DNA of 64,000 nucleotides. It comes from Archilochus colubris (Eukaryota > Chordata > Aves > Apodiformes > Trochilidae). The translations under genes and the position numbers were made by a program. Shown here one piece after another: positions 24,201-36,200 of this stretch. Location of the stretch: assembly GCA_023079485.1 (NCBI GenBank), contig CM041115.1, positions 23,924,863 to 23,988,862 on the forward strand, given 5' to 3'. Position 1 is the stretch's first letter. Every line of letters begins with the position of its first letter. The notes beneath the pieces were generated by a model. That model had not been told where the DNA came from. It worked only from the letters and a program-made list of their open reading frames with translations, and made no database searches.

Positions 24201-27200
24201 ATAATGAAAGAATTATATGCTTGTATGGATAACCAGTTTTTTCTTTTAAAAATTGCCATCTGAGTACTGTATGAAGTACTTTTGTATGAAGTGACAGAAA
24301 TTTGCTTAGGATGATGTGAAACACTACATAAATCTATTGTACTAAAACCAGACAAAATCTGAACAGCATCTAAAAGATTTCCTCTAAATCAGTATGGGGA
24401 ACTGCTAAAGCAAACAGATCTTTTTTATGGTGGCTTTTTTTCTTGTCTTTACTTTTCTATCTGTTCTGTGCATGTTGTTTCACTAGAAGTCATCTAAATA
24501 TGTTCCTCATAAAGTGTAGAGGCAGTTAGGACTTGAAAATTGCATTATAACTCTTGATATCCCTGCCTCAAGATGGAGAGTACCCTATGCTATGACAGAG
24601 TTATCGATACGCCTGTCCATCTTTTTCGTGGGGGTACAGAGTCCATCAAATCTGCATGCTGCTCTGTTTTTTTGGGGGGGGAGTTTGTTTGTTTGTTTGG
24701 GTTTTTGTTGTTTTTTTTTAGTTTCTGTACAGGAAACCTTTGAGTAAAAAAGTATCCAATATCCAGTTCTCCCTTATCTTTATCCACTGATCAGGTTAAA
24801 CTTTGGCTCTTGGATAGATATTTCTCTTTTTTAGCCCTCTTCCTGACTGTTCAAAAAAAAAAAAAAAAAAAAAGTAATCCAAAGAGAGATATTCCATTTT
24901 TAGGTTAATAAACAATTGCATCTGCTCAATATAAGCAGAAAACTGCTGAGTGCATCCCTATCTAGGTTCTTTCACTAAATTAATCTTAGTTATTACTTAA
25001 AAGTTATTAGGGGAAAAGCCATTCAGAGAGGAATACCGTTTTTCTCTGTCACATAATTATGGTATGTGCTATGTCACCAGTGAACTGGAAGATGATGAAA
25101 CATAACTTGGAACATCAGACTCAATATTGAAATAATAACTTTATTTTCCCTCTCTGTTTTAGGTATCAGTTTTTCTTGCAGGTCAAGCAAGATGTTTTAC
25201 AGGGCCGTTTGCCTTGTCCGATCAACACTGCAGCACAGCTGGGAGCATATATAATTCAGTGTGAGTTCTTCTGGCGAACTGGTAGCTTATTTCACTTAAT
25301 CCTGCATTATGATAGATTTTAGTGGTGACTGAAGATTTCACTAACACTTTATGCATTAATTTCCAAAGAGAGCAAAACTAATATGACTGATTTCAGCTAA
25401 AGAACTGCAAATAGGTGACTATTTTGAGGTGGAAATATAAAAGCAATATTGAAGTTAATGTGAAGAAGAAACTGAAACGTCAGTCTGAATACAGCCAAAC
25501 AATCCTTGCCTTACTCTGGACTGCATACAGAGTGTAACAAAACTGTCATCAGGAGGTTTACACATTTGATGGGCTATTGGTAACCTCCAGCCAACAAAGT
25601 CTGTCAAATAAAAGATATTTTGAAGATTACATTATGTCTCTATGAATGTGCTTGTGCTTGAAGGGAAGATGTGTTTTGACCTGAAGTGAAGAAATTTAGT
25701 TCTATATGTCATTTATCTGCATTCACCCATCAGTAGTTAGCTTGTGAGAAGTTGATGTTATATCCTGCATACTTGAATTGAATGAGCAATCATTTAGACA
25801 GGAGCTATCTTCTGTTTATGGCCTTCTGATTACTACCCACTTTTGGTCTTCCAGGTGGATAGTGATGAATTGGTATCAAGAACTACAAAGCCATCATGAG
25901 AGATTTCAGGGCTGTGGAACAACTAATTTAAGGGCTCGGGCACACAAGTTGTGTTCTACTCCATCCCTCTAATGACAGAGATCAATGAGGGAACTAGCAG
26001 GAAGATCCAACAGGTTAATTCATGGCTTAGGGGCTGGTGTCAATGGCAGGGCTTTGGGTTCTTTGATATGAATCAATATATACATCATTAAGCCTGCTAG
26101 TAAAAGATGGGGTACATCTATCTGAGTGCGGGAGAAGGATCTTCTCTCAGGAGTTAGCAGCCCTCATCAAGAGGGCTTTAAACTAGACTTAAAAGGGGAG
26201 GGAGGATAAAGTCAGGCTCCCTGAGGGTGAGCATAGGGATGGCCTTCTCCCTGCCATCCCGATTGAGGTGGGGGTCAGTAATAAAGAGGGTGTAGGTGGG
26301 TTTGCACCAGTGCTGCAATGTACCAGTCTGAATGAAGAGCAGAAAGACCCCCATTCCCGTGGGGTAGGGTCAGCAGGCTCAACCCACAACCTGAAATGCC
26401 TGTACACAGATGCACACTGCATGGGGAACAAACAAGAGGAGTTGGAGATCTGTGTGAGGTGAGGCTGGGATCTGGTGCCAGTTCCAGAGACAGGATGGGA
26501 CAGCTCACATGGCTGGAATGTGGTCATGGTTGGTTATGTCCTTTGTAGGAAAGACAAGGCAGCAAGGAGAGGTGGGGAGCTGCTCTTTACATCAGAGAGC
26601 AACTTGAATGTATTGAATTCTGTCCAGGGGTAGATGAGGAGCAAGTTGAGAGCTTGTGGGTTAGAATTAAGGGGGAGGCTGATGGGGGGGACACTGTGGT
26701 AGGTGTCTATTACAGGCCACCTGGTCAGCATGGGGAAGTTGCTGATGCCTTCTACAGGCAGCTGGTAGCAGTCTTGTGATCACAGGTTCTGGTTCTTATG
26801 TAGGATTTTAACTCCCCAGATATTTTCTGGAAGATTTACTCAGCAGCCATTCACATTCCAGGAGATTCCTCCAGTGCATTGATGATAACTTCTTGATGCA
26901 ATTGGTGGAGGAGCCAATTGCTGCATCTTGCCCTAACTAACAAGGAGGGTCTGGTTGAAGCAGTGAAGGTTGAGGGCAGCCTTAGATACAGTGGCCATGA
27001 GATGGTGGAGTTCAGGATCTTATGTGGTAGAAACAGGATTCCAAGTAGAATCACAATCTTGAACTTCAGAAAGGCCAATTTGCCCTCTCCAAACAATTGC
27101 TGGAGGAAATCCTATGGGACAGGGTACTGGAAGGTAAAGGGGCCCAAGATTGTTCATATTCAGGGACCACTTCTTCTGAGCTCAAGACTGCTGCATCCCA

Positions 27201-30200
27201 ATGGGAAGGAAATCAGAAAGGGAACTGGGACATCAGTGTGTTTGAAAAGGGAACTGCTGGGTAGACTCAAATGGAAGAAGAGAACCTATAGATTGTGGAA
27301 GGGCTGGCCAGTTTGGAGGAATAAAAGACTGTTTTCCATGAATGCAGAGAGACAACTAGGAGAGCTAGAGCCTCTTTGGACTTAAACCTTGAGAGAGAGC
27401 CTAAGGACAACAGGAAGGGCTTCTTCAAATACATAGCAGATAAACCAACACTAGAGGCAGTGTAGGCACTGCTGAATGAGGTGGGTGTCCTGGTGACAGA
27501 GGACACAAAGAAGTCAGAATTGCTGAGCATCTTCTTTGCCTCTGTGTACACTGCTGGAGGATGGCCTCAGGAGCCCCAGATCCCTAAGGCTGCTGAGGAA
27601 GTCAGGGTAAAGGATGAGTTTGCCTTGGTTGATGAGGGCTGGGTTAAGGATCAGTTAATGAGTCTGGACATCCACAAACCCATGGGTCATTACAGGATGC
27701 ATTTACAGGTACTGAAGGAGCTGGTGGATGTCACTGCTTGGCCACTCTCCATCATCTTTGGTAAGCTGTTGGGAACAGGAGAGGTGCCTGAGGACTGGAG
27801 GAAAGCAAATGTCACTCCAGTCTTCAAAAAAGGCAAGAAAGAGGACCCAGGTAACTATAGACCAGTCAGCCTCACCTCCATCCCTGGAAAGGTGATGGAA
27901 CAACTCATTCTTGATGCAGTCTCCAGGCACATCAAGGACAAGAGGCTTATCAGGAGCAGTAAACATGGCTTTACTAAGGGGAAGTCATGTCTGACCAACC
28001 TGACAGCCTTCTATGAGGATATAGCCAGGTGGATGGATGATGGAAGAGCTGTAGACAGAGTTTATCTTGATTTCAGTAAGGCATTTGACACTGTCTCCCA
28101 CAACATCCATGTATGGAGTAGGATGGAGTCTACTTGGAAATTTGTTTCTAGTGGAGTCCCTCAAGGGTCAGTACTGGAACCAGTACTATTCAGTATATTT
28201 GCTGGTGACCTGGATGAGTACATAGAGTGTACTATGAGCAAGTTTGCTAATGACACAAAACTGGGAGGAGTGGCTGACAGAAGGCTGTCCTGCCATTTAG
28301 AGGGACCTGGACAGGCTGGAGAGTTGGGCAGGGAAAAATCTAATGAATTACAGAAAGGGCAAGTGTAAAGTCTTACATCTGGGAAAGAGCATCCTCAGGT
28401 ACCAATATATGTTTGGGACTGAGCTGTTGGAGAGCAGCATAGAGGAAAAGGACCTGGGGATGCTGGTGGATGGAAGGATGACCATGAGCCAACAATGTGT
28501 CCTTGTGGCCAAGAAGGCCAATGGCATCCTGGGGTGCATTAGAAGGGGATTGCCTAGTAAGTCATGAGAGGTTCTCCTCTCCCTCTGCTCTGCCCTGGTG
28601 AGGCCACATCTGGAATATTGTGTCCAGTTTTGGGCCCCTCAGTTCAAGAAGGACAGGGAACTGCTTGAGTGAGTCCAGCACGGGGCCACCAATCTGATGA
28701 AGGTTATCTCCCTTATGAGGAAAGGCTGAGGGAACAGGGTCTGTTCAGCTTGGAGGAGAGGAGAATGAGGGGTCACCTCATTAATATTTATATATATGTA
28801 TTGAGTGAGTGCCAGGAGGACAGAGTCAAGCTTTTCTTAGAGGTGACTAACAATAGGGCAAGGAGCAACTTTTAAAAATATAGGCATTTCCATATAAATA
28901 TAAAGAAGAATTTTTTCACTGTGATGGTAGCAGAGCACTGGAACAGGCTGCCCAGGGAGATTGTGGAGTCTTCTTCCTTGGAGACTTTCAAAAGCCACCT
29001 GGATGAGTTCCTGTGTGACCTCCTGTGGGTGACCCTGCTCTGGCAGGGGGGCTGGACTCAATGACCTTTCGAGGTCCTTTCCAACTCCAAACTTTCTATG
29101 ATTCTATGAATCTGTCTGTCTGACAATTAGTTACTCCTTTCACTTTAAAGGTCAAGGTCTGTATTCAGACAGAGTTGGTAACCAAAAATCATATGATGAG
29201 CCATGCTGGAACCTGTATCTGTAATTTGGTCTATGTTAAAATTAGATTTATCATGAATGATATGTGTTAAGTGAAAGTTATTTATCTGATTGGTGTTCCA
29301 AGTGTGATTCAACAACATTTACCACATTAAAAATAGTCTTCTGTAATTTCCAGTTAAGCTCAACAAGGTAGAATAACTTGTGTATGAAATGAGAATGGGC
29401 ACGGTACAGAATTTCATGATATGTTAAACGTGTTTCTGGAATGCTAAAATTTTGGGCAGTTTTGATTTTTTTTACAGATATTTTTAACTCCATATTGCTG
29501 TCTAAGAAATGTGACATGTCATACTCTGAAGAACTGTTTGCAAGGCACATTTCACTCTACTGGCTTATATGAGTTCCCTGAAAAAAATACTGCAAATATG
29601 AAGCAGGAAAATATGTAATGGTCGTAACATCTTAATTGTATTATGAGTATTTAGTAGGAAGCCTAAATTCCTGTCCCTTGGCCATTTTGTAAGGTGTGGG
29701 GAGATATTATTTTGATATAAAATCCTTTTCCTGTTATTCTGATCTCCTATATTACATTGGAAAACAATGAGAAGTTGTATTGCAACATGTAAACTAATAT
29801 GACTAATGTATGTAAATTAAGGTTGTTTTAAAGGAAATCATACTGGCTATTCACTATGTTCTTTTCTTTACAAAAATTCTTTTTTAAAGGTTATTTTGAT
29901 TTTGGAAGTGAATTTAATGTTCAAAAAGCACATTGACATTTTGTTGAAAAATGAATTCTTGTGTTTTCTCACAAGAAATGATGCTTGCCCATAGAAGGGT
30001 TTACCTTCAGGTGCCTCAGAGTATTTGTCTCCATTTACATTCCCACACTCAGATTTATGTTAGAAGTGCCAGCAAGACTATGGGTCAGATCTGTCTGTAA
30101 TATTACAGATTATTATGAGGGCACAGATATTCCAAAATCTACACTTTTCTTCTATACTTGTTGCATAAGCTGCCAAGTAATACCTGTCATGAAATTTCAG

Positions 30201-33200
30201 CTTTGCTGGCTTGGGCAAGACTATATCTAGTTTTTTAGAAGTGGTAGATTTCCTGTTAGAAAACCTTTAGGTCTTAGAATCTTCAATTTTTCTTTCAAAA
30301 TGACTGAATATTTTTTAAAATTGTTTTTATGTTCCTTAATATAAACAGTTCTGTACTGGTTTTGGGTTTTTCAACTGGCTGCATAATAAATTGACAGTCA
30401 GTTGGAAAGAGCTTGCTTGGTGCCAAAAGGTGGATAATATAACCTATTTTTTGATTTACATAAAATGCTGGAAAAGGTGACCTTTTTATTCTTTTTGTGT
30501 CCTCTAGCTGAACTGGGGGACTATGACCCATATAAGCACACTGCAGGTTACGTCTCGGAGTACCGCTTTGTCCCAGACCAGAAGGAAGAGCTGGAGGATG
30601 CCATAGAACGGATACACAAAACTCTCATGTAAGAATTCCATACTTTTTTGAACTTAGCAGGTACCATCAGACTTGGAGATGCTGTGTAGGTGAGGATGGC
30701 AGCAGAATGCAGTGCAGAGGCTCTAGACCCAAGGAAGGAACAAAGGGCACCCACTTATAGTTCTCAGAAACAGAAAACATTTTATGCAATTGGGCAATTT
30801 GGGAACTGAGTGGGACAATTGCTGGAAATACCATGTATGACAGAGGTAGGCATGAATGTTTCAGAACCAGCAGTTTTAATTATGCTTCTGTTGCATCAGT
30901 TTTGTAGTTAAAAAGAATGAAATAAAAATTTGTGAGTTCGTGTTTCCTGTACCAGGACTGATTTCCTGCATAATTTTTTGCAAATTTCATATTATGCCTA
31001 TGCCTCAATCTACTGAGGATAACAACATTTCTTTTCTTCATGTTGTCCTGTGGATTCAAATGAAGTGTTAGGACAAAACTACTTTTAATCTAATGATGTA
31101 CAGTGTTTGGGATAGGGAAGGAGTGCTTTTAGCAACCTGCATGGGTCTTTGTGAGCACAGCTCACATTGCAGAAGGTACCAGGAAAGCAGTTTGTATGCC
31201 AGTGGTTTAAGTGATAATCTCAGGTGCAACATCTGCATTTATTATAGAGGCAGTTTGGTATTACAAGCATAAAGTCCTTTTGTTTTATAAACCAACATAT
31301 CTTACATAAAACCTGCTGACAATCATCAATATAAATGGTTCCACTGTAAGGAAGAACATACAATTTGTGAGAAAAAAAGCAGCACCTAGAAGCAGTCATC
31401 AGACAGCACTGACCCAAACTAATCCTGAAGCTTTGTGTGTGACCTTAGAGGGGTGGAAACACAGGGTATCTGGCAGACCTTGGAATAATTTTGGTTTAAT
31501 CTGTCTCTACAGAAGTTCAGTGATCTATAGGCATTAAAATTGTACCTGATAACATTTCTTATGTCTGAGGGAGAGCTGAGAAGGCAGCAATAAACTGGAT
31601 TTACAGTACTTTGCAGGGACAGCTATTGAAGAGATTGCAGAAAGAGAATAGTGCACTGCAGACAGAACAAAGGGGACTGCAGGGATCTGAAACGTATGTC
31701 AACAGATGATTAATGCAATCCCAATTTAAACTTTGTAAAAGTTGGACAAAACAGAATAACTTTTATAACAGAGAATGCAAAACTTCAATTCTTCATCTTC
31801 TAGTCATTGGAATAATAATCACCTTAGACACAGAATACAGAATGTTGCTCTCATGGACATTCTGGATAATCTCTGCCTGATGGTGGATCCCAAGATGGTG
31901 CTTTGGGAGTCAGTTTATTTTCTGTCAGACTGCAATTTGTGGATACAATGCCTTCCCTTGATTACTTGTCAACAGAGTGGGAAGCAAAATTTCAGTAAAG
32001 ACAACCAGGAGATGGGCTGGAGTGCCCAAGAGATGGGCAAAGCAAGACAAGAACTAGTCACCTCTGGCTCCATTGGTTCTGTCAGTGCTTGAGAGAGGAA
32101 TAGCAGCAGCAGCATGGAAAGGAAAAATATAGTAGTCTCACAGGGAAGTTGGAGCTAAAAATGTAATTTACAGTAAAGATAGCAAAGCCAGCAAGTGCTC
32201 CTGTGAGATCATTTAATATGGATTTAATAGTAGATGCACAAAAAATATACAAAATACATAATTCAGCAATTCAGAGCCCCTTTATATCCAGTTATGGCCT
32301 TCTAAGCATGAAATACTTTCAGAGAGATTTTAGACTGAAAAACTCTTGGTTTATGAAAGAGGCTTAACCACTACTCACTGTTTGAAAGCACTGCAAGTCA
32401 GAGAGCTTTGGCTTCCAGCTTGCTATTTCAAATACTAGATCACAGTGCCTTCAAAAATGCAGAACCTGACATTGGTTTTGAAAATAAAACAAATGCCAGA
32501 AGTTCAACCTTGCGTAAAGCCAAAATAAACATTTACTTGCTTATCTCCAAGTTCATCTTCCTGGTAGTTGTAAAGAAGATGTTCTAACAAATCTGAGCTA
32601 GCTGCAATATAACCATTTATTAAGATGAGAGCAGAAAAAAACATTATATAAGCATGTTCATCATGGCCTTTATCAAAGTAATGTAGAGATTATCAGAGCT
32701 AGCCATCTTGCTATAATGAAGCACAATCTGGATAAAGGTTAAGTAATTTCTTGACTGTATTTTTGCATGTTAGTGTTATTTGTGCCTTGTAGAGAGTCTG
32801 TTCAGTAATTATTTCTGTGTAGTTGCCTGACTGCCTTATAGTAATTGATGGATTACATAAAAATGCGTCAACCCTACAGGTCCTTTCTTGAAGCAAAGAA
32901 GTACTGTTTTTTCTGTTCCAGAGATGGGAAGTGAGTCACAGAGAGCTTGTTGGGGTCAACATCATAAAGACTGTGCTTGAGAAATCAAACTCAAGATAAA
33001 TTTCTGTTTACCAGGCTACCAATACCAAGCCACCTTTATTCCCCTCTATAAAGTTTCTGTAGTCATTACTGTAGCAAATCAGATTAATCATATCTGCCAG
33101 TAAGACTACTTCAATGGGCACATCTCGAATACCTCTATACCAATGTATGAAGCATGGGGAATAAACACGAGGAGTTGCGCATGTCTACATGCATGAAGAG

Positions 33201-36200
33201 CTATGATGTTAGTGGTATCACCAAGATGTGATGGGATGGCTCCCAGCTCCTATGATTGGAGTGTGGGGATGGCTGGATATGAACTATTTAGGAAGGACAG
33301 GAAAGGCATATGAAGAGGGATTGTCACCCTCAATGACCTCTGCCTGGGAATGGATGAGAAGCTGACAGACCCTATGGGTTAGAATTAAAGCAAAGTGAAG
33401 GGCAAGTGATAGCATAGTGGGGGTCTGCTATGGTCCACCCAACCAGGATGACCGAGTGGATGAGGCCCTCTTTAGACAGATAGGTCTCATGGTCCTCATG
33501 GGGCACTTCAGTCACCCCAGCATCTGCTGGAGGGACAACACAGCAAAGCACCAACATTCCAGACAGTTCTCAGAGTGCAGTGATGACATCTTTCTCGTCT
33601 AAATGGTAGAGGAACCATTTGGAGGTTGAAAACCAACCAGAAAAGGAGCTTTGCTGGACCTTGTTCTCACCAACAGAGATGGGCTGGTGAGCAATGTAAA
33701 ACTTATTAAGACTCATTTGCAATGACCATGAACACTGTAGAGTTCAAGATCCTTAGGACAGTGAGAAAAGTGCAAAACTGATGGCATTTGATTTTAAAAG
33801 GTCAGACGTTAGTCTCTTCAAAAATATGCTTGGTAGGGTAGCATGGGGCAAAGCCCTGTGTGGGAAGAGAGCCCAGGAAACCTGGTCCCATGAATGAATA
33901 TTATCTGGGAGAAGAGAGGATTGACAACAGCCCTGAGGAGAAGGACTTGGGGGTGATGGTGGACCAGAAGGTAATATTAGCTGCCAATGCGTGCTTGCAG
34001 CCCAGAAAGCCAACCATGTCCTGGGCTGCACAAAAAGAAGCATAGATGAGGAAGTCAAGGGAGGTGATTCTCCTCCTCTAGTCTGCTCTCATGACAGCCC
34101 ACCTGGAGTACTGTGTCTGCTTCTGGAGACCCCAGCATAAAAAGGACATAGAGCTCCTTGAACATGTCCAGAGGAGAGCCACAAAAATCATCAGAGGGGT
34201 GAAGCACCCTATCAAGACAGGCTGAGGAAGTTGGGGTTGTTCAGCCTGGAGAAGAAGAGGCTGTGAGGTGACCATATAGCAACCTTCAAACACCTGGAGG
34301 GGGTCCACAAGAAATCTAGGGTAGGGCTTTTTTACACAGGTGTGTAATAAGAGGACAAGGGAAAATGGTTTTAGACTTGAAGAGGGGAGGAGGAAGACAT
34401 TAGGAAAAAATTCTTTACTATGAGGGTGGTGAGACATTGGAACAAGTTGCCTGAGGAAGATTGGATGGGGCTTTGAGCAACCTGGCCAAGTGGAAGGTGT
34501 CCCAGGTTGGTCCCTTCCAACCCGAGCCATTCTATGATTCCAAGATTCTCTGAAGACTCATTTTCAATGTAAAGCTTAAAATCTGAAGATAAAGTTCATA
34601 AGCTGGGGAGAGCATTGCTTATGAAGGTAATTTATAATGGTTTTAACATGGTCTTTTGTGTTTCTATACACTTACTTATCTGAAGCTCTGATATTGTTTT
34701 GCTGCTTGGTTTCAATTAGGTGCCATCACAAAAGAGAGTTGAAACTAAGGTTTGATAGTTCAGTGTGACTATCATCAGCATTGCCAACTGATTGCCATGG
34801 GTGACAGTGGTCTATAAAGTTGAGAAGTTTAGAGCTAAGATGGCTGAGAGCATATTCCCCATTATCTCACCTACTAGAGACATTTTTGGGACAACTTTGC
34901 AAATATGATTTGGAAGAAAGTCTTCATCCTTTCTGCAATCCAGCATCAAATTGCATTTGTTTTTTTTGCAAGACATTTTTTGCATCACATGAACCTCACT
35001 TCTGCTAGTGGTTGTCTAGATAAACTATTTTTGGTTTGTTGCAGGTTGTCTCTCAGTTTTTTTACATGGCTCAGTAGGTATTCAGGGATTCATTGAGGAT
35101 GCAATTTTTTGAGAAGTTTTTAAGTCAATGAAGGTAAGGTAAGTCAGGGGTTTCCTGTCTGCATCAAGTCTATATTGTCCTGTCTACTAACCAGGACGAC
35201 AATCCCAAGGTCAGATAGCAGAGAGAAGTGACCTGTGGTGTACATCTGGATGAGCAAGCAGTGGCTTCAGGGCTTGCAAGTGGGGAAGCAGACACTTGTG
35301 GTGTTTAGGAAGGATATGATCCCTCAGTGAAAATGGGAGGGTGGCTTGTATTGCCCCTCTCATGTTTCCCTTTCCACACTGCAGCAGATCTGGGAATAAT
35401 TGATACTTGGCAAATCAGCTGTTCATGTACTTTGAATTGGTATTACAGGCTGTCAGTGGGACACAGGGAAACAACATGCTGTAGGGAAGGGGGACCATCC
35501 ACAGGGACTTTGACAGTCTTGAGAGGGGGGACAATGCCAACATTGTGAAGTTCAACAATCCCGAGCACAGATAGAGGCTGGGTAGCAAGTGGATTGAGAG
35601 CAGCTCTGAAGAAAAGGACCTGGGAGTGTTGGTTGATGAGAAGCTCAATATGAGCTGTCAACATGCTTTTGCAGCCCAGAAAGCCAACCATACCCTGGGC
35701 TGTATCAAAAGAAGCATGGCCAGCATGTCAAGGGACTCTTGTGAGACCCCACCTGGAGTGCTGTGTCCAGTTCTGGAGCCCCAAGCATGGGAAGGACATG
35801 GAAGTTTTAGAACTAGTCCTGAGGAAGGCCACAAAGATGATCAGAGGGCTGGAGCTTGTCTCCTGGAAAGGCAGGCTGAGAGAGTTGCAGCGGTACAGCC
35901 TGGAGAAGGCTCTGGGGACACCACATAGTGGCCTTCCAGTAACTAAAAAGGGCCTACAGGAAAGCTGGGAAGGGACTTTTTGTGAGGCTTGTATCAATAG
36001 GATGAGGGGTAATAGTTTTAAACTGGAAGAGGGTAGATTTAGGTTAGACATGAGGAAGAAATTCTTTACCGTGAGGGTGGTGAGACACTGGCACAGGTTG
36101 TGGATGCCTTTTACCTGGAAGTGTTCAAGGCCAGGCTGGATGGAGCTTTGAGGAACCTAGTCCAATGGGAGGTGTTGCTGCCCATGGCAGGGGCCGTGGA

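Larger units (their letters stand above)
21547..25162 (+). other. EPB41L4A: intron 4 of EPB41L4A
   Basis: About 3.6 kb. It contains a GC-richer stretch at 22330-22745, a T/G-rich low-complexity run at 24667-24719 and a poly(A) run at 24853-24873. No mobile element recognised. Confidence 0.85.
25790..29111 (+). mobile_element. long CR1 LINE copy (endonuclease + RT + 3' end)
   Basis: The longest retroelement in the window, about 3.3 kb, in sense orientation. From about 26400 it carries endonuclease-like coding sequence, then a reverse transcriptase region, the C-terminal [11 protein letters not shown] region near 28600 and the terminal TTTCTATGATTCTATGAA repeat. The 5' limit is uncertain: 25790-26390 resembles CR1 upstream sequence but is less certain. 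Stops, frameshifts and a probable internal deletion show it is inactive. At about 4.5 kb for a full-length CR1, this copy is 5'-truncated. Confidence 0.92.
25261..30507 (+). other. EPB41L4A: intron 5 of EPB41L4A
   Basis: About 5.2 kb, more than half of it one long CR1 copy (about 25790-29111). The remainder is AT-rich unique sequence without recognised features. Confidence 0.85.

Noticed and set aside
24853..24873. Poly(A) run as the tail of a processed pseudogene
   Set aside because: No retrocopied coding sequence is recognisable upstream.
27481..28368. Longest ORF as a host or retroviral gene
   Set aside because: Motifs and the 3' octamer end identify it as a CR1 LINE reverse transcriptase remnant, not a host gene and not an endogenous retrovirus. 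No LTRs were found.
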